NCBI GenBank assembly: GCA_030147645.1 | Contig: JASBUY010000259.1 | Coordinates: forward strand, 1 to 9,850 | Reading direction: 5' to 3' | Length of the DNA: 9,850 nucleotides | Origin: Aquabacter sp. | Lineage (GTDB): Bacteria; Pseudomonadota; Alphaproteobacteria; Rhizobiales; Xanthobacteraceae | In this document: positions 1 through 6,139 of the stretch, in pieces | Position numbering within the stretch: the first letter of the stretch is position 1 | How the letters are laid out: each line of letters begins with the position of its first letter | Made by a program: the position numbers and the translations under genes | Notes under the pieces: model-generated | Told to the model about the DNA's origin: nothing | Seen by the model: the letters and a program-made list of their open reading frames with translations, nothing else | The model's database searches: none

Positions 1-2175
1 GCAAGTTCCATCGGCGAACTGGCGATGGATTATTACATGCTCCAGACGGGCGTCGATCCCCGCCTCTATGCGGCGGTGGGCGAGCGATTCGGAGACCTCA
101 TCGTCCATCTCTTCACCGGCGATACCGGCGCGCTGGGAGACGATGTGCGGGCGCTCGGGGCGGCCTATCTCGATACGATCATCAAGAATCCGTACCTGGC
201 AGCCATCGGCGCCCGCATGGTGCAATATGCGGAGACCATCAACGGCGCGCTGGCGGACATCAACGACAGCTACCGCATCCTCGGCCAGAACATCTATACG
301 GGCCTGCTCTATGTGGGCACGGGCTTCGACGAAGCGGGCAATGTGCTGCGCTCGGTGGCGCACACGATCGGCGGCTTCGTCGACGACCTGCTCTCGGGCC
401 TCGGCATCGACGGCTATATTTCCGGTGCCACCGTGTTTGCGGACGCCAACTTCAATGGCGTGCTCGATGCCGGCGAGGCGTCCACCCTCACCGACGCCAA
501 TGGCCGTTATGTCCTCGCCGCGAACGGCGCGCCGCTGATCCTCACCGGCGGTATCGACACCGCGACCAATCTTCCCTTCCGCGGCGTCCTGCTGGCGCCG
601 GCGGGTTCCACCGCCATTACGCCCCTCACCACCCTGATCCAGAAGGTGGCCGAGACCGGCAGCGGCGATCCGGAGGCCGCGCAGCGCGCGGTGGCGGCGG
701 CACTGGGGCTCAATTCGGCGCTCGATCTCAACGATCTCGACACCATCGCGGCGACCCGGCGCGGTGAAGCGGGGGCGGCGCAGGCCTTCGCCACCGCCTC
801 CAGCCTGCTCAATACGGTGAGCCTGCTTTCGGCGGCCGGCGCCAGCGACGACCCCTTCGACGCCATCGCCGCGCGCCTCGTTGCGGCAGCGGCGGCGGGC
901 GAGGTGGTGAATCTCAGCGACACCGCGACGCTCGCCGCGCTGGCGTCCAGCGCTGGCGTGTCCGATGCGACGCTGGAGGCGGTGGTCGCGCTTGCAGCGG
1001 CGAGCAACAGCCTGATCGGCAGCGTCGTCGCGCGCGGCGGCGATCCCATGAGCGTTCTGGAGGCGGTGACGGCGGTCAGCATCTCGGCCCAGGGCAGCAC
1101 GGCCCAGGCGCTCGCGGCGGCCGGGTCCGATCCGGCGGCGCTGGCTGCGGTTCTGGCGGGCCATACCGGCGCGGCGCTCGCGAGCCAGGTGGCCGCCGAC
1201 CGCCTGCTCGTGGGCGGCTTTGGCGATGGGAGCGCGGGGGGCGGCGAAGTCCCCCTCAAGATCAGCGCCGATGGCCACGGCATCGAACTGGCGCTGGACG
1301 GCGCCAGCACGGTGGCCGGCAACTGGGTGCGATTCTCTGCGCTGGACCTCGGCCTCCAGCAGGGTTCGACGCTGCTCATCTATGCGGTGGACGAGGATGG
1401 AAACCGCATCGACCGGGACGACAAGCATGCCGGCGCGGATGTGAGCCTCAGCGATGCTTTGCTGATCGCCCTCGGCAGCGTGGCGGACGATCACGGCGCC
1501 GGCCTGTTCTTCGGCGCGCACTCGGTCTATCTGCCGGCGGGCGACCAATTGCGCTTCGCGGTTCTCGGCGCCGACCACAGCGTGAACGAGGCGCCCGACA
1601 TCGCCCTTGCGGCGGATGCGAGCGGCGCCGTTCAGGCCTCGGTGGGCGGGCTGCATCTTGCGGCGGCCACGAACAATGCCATGAGCGAGGCGGCGGAGCT
1701 CGCCGGGGCGCAGCGCAGCACCGGCCAGCCCTTGATGTTCCTTCAGGCGGGCGAGACGCTGAAGGTGGAATTGGCGGGCAGCGCCGGGAATACCAACACG
1801 CTCGCCTTCGTGCGGGTGGACGTGGACGCCACCAGCGGGGCCATGAGCGTGGACGGCGTCGCCTATGGCGACACCCCGGCTTTCACCGAGGCGGTGCGAA
1901 GCCACCTCGATGCCGGCTTCCTGGAAAGCCGCAGCGGCGACTTCAAGGCGGAAGCGGCCTGGACCGTGTCGGGTGCGACGGGCTTCTATGCACCCGTCCT
2001 CATCACTCCCGCCGGCAACACCTTCGTCATCGGCAACGCCAATCCCGGCGGCTACGATTATGTGCGCATGTTCGGCGAGAACACGTTCGGATTCGAGGAC
2101 CTCGCCTTCGATCAGGGCTCGGACTTCGACTATAACGACATGGTCATGCGCCTGACGCCGCTGTCGCTGGTGTGA
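1..2175 (+). CDS. Large secreted DUF4114-type calcium-binding protein, 3' part (start missing)
   Basis: The reading frame is open from the first base to the TGA at 2173-2175, so the 724 residues seen are the C-terminal part of a longer protein; the ATG at 25 is probably internal. Residues 1-140 are a helical region I do not recognise. Residues about 140-210 form a compact module often found in large bacterial adhesins. It contains an EF-hand-like loop, DANFNGVLDAGE (nt 442-477), then TDANGRY and a TPLTTL segment. Residues about 210-405 are a very Ala-rich helical stretch and 415-590 look beta-rich. The C-terminus resembles DUF4114: an N-P-G-G-Y-D-Y segment, an F-E-D-L motif, then the acidic SDFDYND (nt 2119-2139). 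Such proteins are usually exported, often by type I secretion, and the short hydrophobic tail (LSLV) would fit. I see no RTX nonapeptide array in this part. Surface or extracellular adhesin is an inference; the exact role is unknown. Confidence 0.8.
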   Translation, partial: ASSIGELAMDYYMLQTGVDPRLYAAVGERFGDLIVHLFTGDTGALGDDVRALGAAYLDTIIKNPYLAAIGARMVQYAETINGALADINDSYRILGQNIYTGLLYVGTGFDEAGNVLRSVAHTIGGFVDDLLSGLGIDGYISGATVFADANFNGVLDAGEASTLTDANGRYVLAANGAPLILTGGIDTATNLPFRGVLLAPAGSTAITPLTTLIQKVAETGSGDPEAAQRAVAAALGLNSALDLNDLDTIAATRRGEAGAAQAFATASSLLNTVSLLSAAGASDDPFDAIAARLVAAAAAGEVVNLSDTATLAALASSAGVSDATLEAVVALAAASNSLIGSVVARGGDPMSVLEAVTAVSISAQGSTAQALAAAGSDPAALAAVLAGHTGAALASQVAADRLLVGGFGDGSAGGGEVPLKISADGHGIELALDGASTVAGNWVRFSALDLGLQQGSTLLIYAVDEDGNRIDRDDKHAGADVSLSDALLIALGSVADDHGAGLFFGAHSVYLPAGDQLRFAVLGADHSVNEAPDIALAADASGAVQASVGGLHLAAATNNAMSEAAELAGAQRSTGQPLMFLQAGETLKVELAGSAGNTNTLAFVRVDVDATSGAMSVDGVAYGDTPAFTEAVRSHLDAGFLESRSGDFKAEAAWTVSGATGFYAPVLITPAGNTFVIGNANPGGYDYVRMFGENTFGFEDLAFDQGSDFDYNDMVMRLTPLSLV

Positions 2176-2177
2176 GC

Positions 2178-2199
2178 GGCGCCACCCAAAGGCGGCGCC
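2178..2199. terminator. Weak candidate hairpin between convergent genes
   Basis: The 48-base gap between the stops of the DUF4114 protein gene and the oppositely oriented flavoprotein gene contains GGCGCC at 2178-2183 and again at 2194-2199. This gives a 6-bp GC stem with a 10-base loop that could act for both genes. There is no T-run on either side, so it is not a classic intrinsic terminator. A second palindrome, GGCGCGCGCC, lies at 2211-2220. Such palindromes are common by chance in GC-rich DNA. Confidence 0.3.
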
Positions 2200-2223
2200 T
2201 CAGTCTCGGTGGCGCGCGCCGGC

Positions 2224-3531
2224 TCAGGCTTGCGCGCGCGCCTTCTCGGGAGTGGGCGCAGCCTCGCGGCAGGACGCGTCATAGGCCTGGTAGCTGCGCT
2301 GGATGGCGATCTGGTCCGCGATGTATTTCGCGTCGTGCCACACGCCCCAGATGAAGCTGGAGCCGCGCCGCGACTGCCAGGGCAGGCCGAGGAAATAGAT
2401 GCCCGGCTCGCAGGACACCCCGCGCTGATGGCGCGGCTTGCCGGCCGCGTCGAAGGCATCGACCTTCATCCAGCTGTAGTCGAGGGCAAAGCCCGTCGCC
2501 CAGATGATGGTGGAGACGCCCGCCGCCTTCAGGTCCAGCGCGGCGAGCGGCTCGCGCACGCAAGCCGCGTCGGGCACGCTCTGGCGGGCCTGCGGGTCTT
2601 CCGGCAGGTCGAGGCCGTTGCGCGCCACATAGGCGTCCGCCTCGTCCAGCAGCGCGCGATTGTTGGCGTCACCATTCTCCAGATTCTCAACCAGATCCGG
2701 CGCGAAGCGGACCACGCCGTCCGCATATCCATCGGTGCGGCCCACCAGGACCATGCCCTGGGCGGCGAGGCGGCGGAAATCGATGGTATGGCCGCCATTG
2801 GCGCCCGAAACCGCAATGGTCACATGCTCCTTGCCGGGCTCCTGGGCGGCGGCGTCCCATTTGCCGAGCACGCCCAGCCACCAGACGAAGTCGCGTCCGC
2901 GATAGGCGCGGGGCGGGCGGTCATGGGGGCCGACGGAGAGATAGACGGTGCGGCCGGCATTCATCAATTCCTCGGCGATCTGCACGCCCGAGGAGCCCGC
3001 GCCGACCACGAGCACCGCGCCGTCTGGCAGGGCCTTGGGATTGCGGTAGCCGGTCGAGTGCATCTGCACCACGCCCGCCTCGGCGGGGATCACCGGTGGA
3101 ATGAGGGGCCGCTGGAACGGCCCGGTCGCAGCCACCACGCGCGCAGCCTCGATCACGCCTGCCGAAGTCTCCACGCGAAAGCCGGGACGGCCGGCAATGC
3201 GCTCCAGCTTCAGAACCTCGATGCCGCAGCGCACCGGCGCGGCGATCTTCTTGGCGAACATCTCGAAATAGTCCGCCACAGTCTCCTTGGCGGGAAAGTC
3301 GTCCGCGCCCACCTTGGGGTCCACTTCGGAGAAGGAGAGGCCGGGAAAGCGGTCGTGCCAGGCGGGGCCGTTGGCCACCAGCGAGTCCCACCGCTCCGAG
3401 CGCCAGCGTTCGGCGATCCGCTTGCGCTCCAGCACCAGATGGGGAATCCCGGCATTGCCCAGATGCTCGCTCATGGCGAGGCCCGCCTGTCCGGCGCCGA
3501 TGACCAAAGTGTCGATGGTCTCTACTGACAT
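2224..3531 (-). CDS. CzcO-like FAD/NAD(P)-dependent flavoprotein monooxygenase/oxidoreductase
   Basis: The 435-residue protein has two Rossmann dinucleotide motifs: GAGQAG at residues 12-17 (FAD) and GAGSSG at 177-182 (NADPH). Between them lie an A-T-G-P segment at 135-138 and an HSTGY motif at 158-162, which is the position of the flavin monooxygenase fingerprint. Near the C-terminus is the ATGF motif (345-348) that closes the FAD site. This order is typical of the COG2072/CzcO group of cytosolic flavoproteins, which oxygenate N, S or ketone substrates; members are often misnamed as potassium transport proteins. The FMO fingerprint is incomplete: the His and the aromatic residue are present, but the leading Phe and Gly are replaced (A152, V154). 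The start is set by AAGGA six bases upstream; an in-frame ATG at 3657 would add 42 residues read from AT-rich leader DNA and is unlikely. The gene is probably monocistronic. The substrate is unknown. Confidence 0.85.
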   Translation of the reverse strand: MSVETIDTLVIGAGQAGLAMSEHLGNAGIPHLVLERKRIAERWRSERWDSLVANGPAWHDRFPGLSFSEVDPKVGADDFPAKETVADYFEMFAKKIAAPVRCGIEVLKLERIAGRPGFRVETSAGVIEAARVVAATGPFQRPLIPPVIPAEAGVVQMHSTGYRNPKALPDGAVLVVGAGSSGVQIAEELMNAGRTVYLSVGPHDRPPRAYRGRDFVWWLGVLGKWDAAAQEPGKEHVTIAVSGANGGHTIDFRRLAAQGMVLVGRTDGYADGVVRFAPDLVENLENGDANNRALLDEADAYVARNGLDLPEDPQARQSVPDAACVREPLAALDLKAAGVSTIIWATGFALDYSWMKVDAFDAAGKPRHQRGVSCEPGIYFLGLPWQSRRGSSFIWGVWHDAKYIADQIAIQRSYQAYDASCREAAPTPEKARAQA

Positions 3532-3537
3532 GTCTCG

Positions 3538-3542
3538 TCCTT
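3538..3542 (-). promoter_or_regulatory. Ribosome binding site of the flavoprotein gene
   Basis: AAGGA on the minus strand sits six bases before the ATG at 3531. It decides the start in favour of the protein beginning MSVETID, with the FAD-binding motif starting at residue 12 as is usual for the family. Confidence 0.7.
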
Positions 3543-3629
3543 CGTCTCGCCGTCCGAAGCACATGCCAAGTTTTCGCAGGTGTCCGGAGGAGTCGCAGGC
3601 AATGGTGGAGGGGATTTCAGGATAGATAA

Positions 3630-3657
3630 ATAATAATAAAAAGAACGAATGCTTCAA
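3630..3657 (-). promoter_or_regulatory. Candidate sigma70-type promoter for the flavoprotein gene
   Basis: An AT-rich island (about 3612-3668) stands out from the GC-rich surroundings. On the minus strand it holds TTGAAG (3657-3652), a 16-base spacer and TATTAT (3635-3630), close to the sigma70 -35 and -10 consensus. A transcript from here would carry a leader of about 90 bases before the ATG at 3531. No other good promoter is visible in the 238-base gap, but this is pattern matching only. Confidence 0.35.
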
Positions 3658-3723
3658 AAAATCAAAAAGCCCCCGCGTCCCGCACGCTGGGATCCGCGCG
3701 CCGATTCAGGGCGCGAGGATGGG

Positions 3724-3762
3724 AAAAGGCAGGGGCGGCGGCGGACGCGAGCGCCCGCCGCC
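3724..3762 (-). terminator. Candidate terminator after the substrate-binding protein gene
   Basis: Just beyond the stop of the binding protein gene, GGCGGCGG (3737-3744) pairs with CCGCCGCC (3755-3762), a perfect 8-bp GC stem with a 10-base loop. Reading on the minus strand, a run of four T follows about ten bases after the stem (3724-3727). That is further away and shorter than in a strong intrinsic terminator. A second, smaller hairpin lies at 3697-3715 (CGCGCC/GGCGCG). Confidence 0.35.
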
Positions 3763-3769
3763 ATCACAC

Positions 3770-4933
3770 TCACTGACGGACAACCCAGGCGCCGTCCTTC
3801 ACCTCGCGCAGCTCAAGCACGACCGCGCGCTTGGTCTGGCCGTTCTCGTCGAATGTGGTGCGGCCCAGGGCGCCGTCATAGTCGCTGGCGCGGATCGCCT
3901 TGGCGATGGCGGCCTTATCCGTGGTGCCGGCGGTCTTCAGGGCGGCGATGATGATGTTCGTCGCGTCGTAGGCGTTCTTCGTATAGGAGCCGATGGGCTC
4001 GGCGAAGTTCGCGCTCTTATAGGCCTCGGTCATGGCATCGAGCTTGGGATTTCCGACTTCCTTGGCGATGCCGACAATGGTGCCATTGGCGGCCGGGCCG
4101 GCGATCTTCAGGAATTCGGAATCATAAAAGCCGTCCACGCCGATCATGGGCTGGCTCATGCCGAGCTGCACCATCTGCTGGCGGACGAGGCCGGCTTCCG
4201 CCACCACGCCGCCGAAATAGATGGCATCGGGATTGGTACCCTTGATCTTGGTGAGCAGGGCGCGGAAATCGGTGGTGCCGACCGGCGCGGCCTCGGCCGC
4301 AACGATGGTGCCGCCGTCCGCCTCGAAGAATTTGCGGAAATTGTCCGTGTTGGCGACGCCGTAATCGCTGGTGTCGGAGACGATGGCGATCCGCTTGCCA
4401 AGATTGGCGACGGCCCATTTGGCGAGCGGGGCATTGGTATTGACCAAAGTGGTGACCACCCGCGACACCATGGGATTGTTCTTCTCGGTGATCTTCGGGC
4501 TGATGGCGCCCCACACCACGAACGGCACGCCGGCGCGGCTGAAGACCGGGATGGTGGCCAGCGCGACGCCGCTGTTCCAATGGCCGGTGGCGGCCACGAC
4601 CTTCGGGTCATTGGTGAGCTTCAGCGCGGCGGCGACGCCGGTCTGCGGGTTGGCGGCGTCATCCAGGATGACCGGCTCGATCTTGAAGGGCAGACCGGAC
4701 GCATTGGCCTGGTCAATGGCGAGTTGGAAGCCGTTGCGCGCCGCGATGCCCTGCTGGGCATTGCCGCCGCTCAGCGGGCCGATGAAGCCGATCTTCACCG
4801 TCTCTTGGGCGCGGGCGGGAGCGCCGCCGAGTGTGCCGGCGAGCGTGGCCGCCGCAAGCGTGGCAGCGAGCGCCGCGAAGCGCAGCGTGAGCGGGCGAGG
4901 GCGCAATGCCCCGGTGAAAGGCGCGAAGGCCAT
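3770..4933 (-). CDS. Periplasmic substrate-binding protein of a branched-chain amino acid-type (HAAT) ABC transporter
   Basis: The 387-residue protein begins with a Sec-type signal peptide: a short Arg-containing n-region, a long Ala/Leu-rich core and a likely cut after APARA (residue 42), leaving a mature N-terminus QETVKIGFIGPLSGG. The V-K-I-G-F-I-G-P-L-S-G opening, the DDAANP segment (91-96), the GHWNSG motif (117-122) and the two-lobed alpha/beta pattern are typical of the periplasmic binding protein type 6 (Leu/Ile/Val-binding-like) family. In that family the residues around GHWNSG contact the ligand's carboxylate and amino group. No cysteine is present in the mature chain, so the disulfide known in LivJ is absent. 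The start is fixed by AGGAG nine bases upstream and by the signal peptide. The gene is divergent from its permease and ATPase genes across a 288-base control region. The ligand cannot be told from sequence; amino acids, short amides, urea and aromatic acids are all used by this family. Confidence 0.92.
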   Translation of the reverse strand: MAFAPFTGALRPRPLTLRFAALAATLAAATLAGTLGGAPARAQETVKIGFIGPLSGGNAQQGIAARNGFQLAIDQANASGLPFKIEPVILDDAANPQTGVAAALKLTNDPKVVAATGHWNSGVALATIPVFSRAGVPFVVWGAISPKITEKNNPMVSRVVTTLVNTNAPLAKWAVANLGKRIAIVSDTSDYGVANTDNFRKFFEADGGTIVAAEAAPVGTTDFRALLTKIKGTNPDAIYFGGVVAEAGLVRQQMVQLGMSQPMIGVDGFYDSEFLKIAGPAANGTIVGIAKEVGNPKLDAMTEAYKSANFAEPIGSYTKNAYDATNIIIAALKTAGTTDKAAIAKAIRASDYDGALGRTTFDENGQTKRAVVLELREVKDGAWVVRQ

Positions 4934-4942
4934 GATCTCGAA

Positions 4943-4947
4943 CTCCT
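4943..4947 (-). promoter_or_regulatory. Ribosome binding site of the substrate-binding protein gene
   Basis: AGGAG on the minus strand lies nine bases before the ATG at 4933. It supports this start over in-frame upstream codons reaching to 5110, which would place 59 non-signal-like residues before the signal peptide. Confidence 0.7.
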
Positions 4948-4982
4948 CTGGACCGGCCTTGTGGCGGCCATGCTGGTTGGTC

Positions 4983-4998
4983 GGGAGGCGCACCTCCC
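4983..4998 (-). repeat. Short strong hairpin in the binding protein mRNA leader
   Basis: GGGAGG (4983-4988) and CCTCCC (4993-4998) form a perfect 6-bp GC stem with a four-base loop, about 50 bases before the binding protein ATG. In the minus-strand transcript it would be a stable leader hairpin. It could protect the mRNA or be part of an operator; no function can be assigned. Confidence 0.45.
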
Positions 4999-5015
4999 AC
5001 AGGGGAAGTCTGGAC

Positions 5016-5040
5016 CCGGTTTTCCCCGGAGGAAAATCGG
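5016..5040. repeat. 10-bp inverted repeat in the divergent control region
   Basis: CCGGTTTTCC (5016-5025) and GGAAAATCGG (5031-5040) are inverted copies with one mismatch, separated by five bases. The 8-mer GATTTTCC of the right arm (read on the minus strand) recurs on the plus strand at 5063-5070, so the motif G(A/G)TTTTCC occurs three times within about 52 bases. This looks like a protein binding site or a leader hairpin. Confidence 0.45.
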
Positions 5041-5112
5041 AACTTCTGAACCTTTGACGTTGGATTTTCCAAACCAGACGCTGCATCCCGCGCATGGGAC
5101 GCGGCGGCACTC

Positions 5113-5141
5113 TTCAAAACATCGGACCCAGTGATTTTGAA
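5113..5141. promoter_or_regulatory. Candidate operator: perfect 7-bp inverted repeat two helical turns apart
   Basis: TTCAAAA (5113-5119) and TTTTGAA (5135-5141) are perfect inverted copies with a 15-base spacer, so the half-sites are 22 bp centre to centre, about two turns of the helix and on the same face of the DNA. They sit just before the AT-rich segment that probably contains the operon promoter. The size and spacing fit a dimeric regulator. The pattern is not the simple T-N11-A of LysR-type proteins, and no regulator gene lies in the window. Confidence 0.45.
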
Positions 5142-5209
5142 AAAACTATTCTAATTGCTGCCTGCTTTGGGGCACATTCGGCCGATGCACCGACGAAATC
5201 AGAGCCAGA

Positions 5210-5215
5210 AAGAGG
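5210..5215 (+). promoter_or_regulatory. Ribosome binding site deciding a GTG start
   Basis: AAGAGG is followed by six bases and then GTG at 5222. The nearby ATG at 5220 is directly followed by TGA and cannot start the gene, so the permease must use GTG. Confidence 0.7.
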
Positions 5216-5221
5216 CCGGAT

Positions 5222-6139
5222 GTGAGTGAACTCTTCTTCCAGCAGGTCGTGAACTGGATAACATTGGGAAGCATCTACGCGCTGATCGCCGTCGGATTCA
5301 GCCTGCTGTTCGGTGTTCTCAACATCATCCATTTCTCCCATGGCGATGTCTCTCTGCTCGCACCCTTCTTCGCGCTGTCGGTGATTTCGGCGCTCGGCTC
5401 CGTTCTGGGAGATGCGGGCTCTTTTCCGGTCTTTCTTCTCGGCCTCGTGGTCGCCATCGCGGTGACGGGCTGCGTGGGCGTGCTGTTGGATCTGGTCGTT
5501 ATCCAGCGCTTCCGCAAAGCGCCGGCCATGATGGCGCTGGTGGCGACCGTCGCGCTCGGCATCGTGCTGCGCGAACTGATCCGGCACCTGTTTCCCAATG
5601 GCAGCAATCCCCATGCCTTTCCCCGGCTGGTGGACGGCGACATCGTGCTTGCCGGCTTTCCGGTTCCTCTGTTCAGCCTCGCCGTGGTCGCGGTCTCCAC
5701 CCTCTCGGTGGGCGCCTTGTTCTTCATGCTGAACAACACCCGCCTCGGCCTGCACATCAAGGCGGTTTCGCAGGACCGCGATGCGGCGCGGCTCATGGCC
5801 ATCAGCCCGGGGCGGATTTTCCGCGCCACCTTCTTCGTGGCCTCGGCCATCGGCGCGGTGGGCGGCCTGTTCTTCTCCAGCTATGCCGGCATGGCGCGCT
5901 TCGATTTCAGCATCGATGTGGGCCTCATCGGTTTCTCCGCCGCCGTGGTCGGTGGTCTCGGCTCCATGCCGGGCGCCATCATCGGCAGTCTCATGATCGC
6001 CGGTCTCGACACGCTGGTGCAGGCCGTGGTGCCGAACGGAGCCTCCTATCGCCTCGTCTTCGTCTTCCTGTTGGTGATCTGCGTGCTGGTGTTCCGTCCC
6101 TCCGGCCTTCTGGGCCGGACTTTGGTGGAGAAGGTGTGA
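5222..6139 (+). CDS. livH: LivH-like inner-membrane permease of a HAAT-family ABC transporter
   Basis: This 305-residue protein is one of two channel subunits that carry the ligand across the cytoplasmic membrane. The N-terminus shows the family hallmark: a first membrane helix followed by G-F-S-L-L-F-G-V-L-N-I-I-H-F-S-H-G-D (residues 25-42). A long run of hydrophobic helices follows. The cytoplasmic loop N-T-R-L-G-L-H-I-K-A-V-S-Q-D-R-D-A-A-R-L contacts the ATPase, and A-A-V-V-G-G-L-G-S-M-P-G-A-I-I-G lies near the end. The length is normal for LivH. Translation starts at GTG 5222, the first gene of the operon, behind AAGAGG. Its stop (6137-6139) shares one base with the start of the second permease. 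The family call is secure; the substrate is not, because the same fold serves branched-chain amino acids, urea and amides. Confidence 0.93.
   Translation: MSELFFQQVVNWITLGSIYALIAVGFSLLFGVLNIIHFSHGDVSLLAPFFALSVISALGSVLGDAGSFPVFLLGLVVAIAVTGCVGVLLDLVVIQRFRKAPAMMALVATVALGIVLRELIRHLFPNGSNPHAFPRLVDGDIVLAGFPVPLFSLAVVAVSTLSVGALFFMLNNTRLGLHIKAVSQDRDAARLMAISPGRIFRATFFVASAIGAVGGLFFSSYAGMARFDFSIDVGLIGFSAAVVGGLGSMPGAIIGSLMIAGLDTLVQAVVPNGASYRLVFVFLLVICVLVFRPSGLLGRTLVEKV

Larger units (their letters stand above)
4934..5221. promoter_or_regulatory. Divergent control region between the binding protein gene and the permease operon
   Basis: This 288-base non-coding gap must hold the start signals for both arms of the transport system. 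It has an AT-rich segment (5131-5157) and several inverted repeats, listed separately. A weak -10-like TATTCT (5147-5152, +) and a -10-like TAGAAT on the other strand (5153-5148) overlap there, but neither has a good -35 partner at the right distance. The ribosome binding sites are AGGAG at 4943-4947 (minus strand, for the binding protein) and AAGAGG at 5210-5215 (plus strand, for the permease). Confidence 0.6.

Noticed and set aside
507..1379. Open frame of 290 codons on the minus strand inside the DUF4114 protein gene
   Set aside because: It is Ser/Ala/Arg/Pro-rich with no domain, lies wholly within the coding frame of a larger protein and has no visible ribosome binding site of note.
2209..3528. 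Long open frame (439 codons) on the plus strand opposite the flavoprotein gene
   Set aside because: The minus-strand protein has full FAD and NADPH motifs, whereas this frame has only low-complexity His/Gly/Arg-rich sequence.
3532..3657. N-terminal extension of the flavoprotein with a hydrophobic start (MKHSFFLLLF)
   Set aside because: It looks like a signal peptide at first sight but is read from the AT-rich promoter island. The ATG at 3531 has a good ribosome binding site and puts the FAD motif at the usual N-terminal position.
4934..5110. N-terminal extension of the binding protein to the in-frame start at 5110
   Set aside because: The extra 59 residues would bury the signal peptide, and AGGAG at the right distance supports the start at 4933.
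3719..5134. Long open frame (471 codons) on the plus strand opposite the binding protein gene
   Set aside because: It is the antisense shadow of a clear binding protein with signal peptide. Its His/Gly/Arg/Asp-rich composition, with no recognisable domain, is typical of reverse frames in GC-rich genes.
5165..5185. Sigma54-like promoter (GG, ten bases, GC) before livH
   Set aside because: The GG-N10-GC spacing exists, but the flanking bases do not match the -24 (TGGCAC) and -12 (TTGCA) elements well enough.
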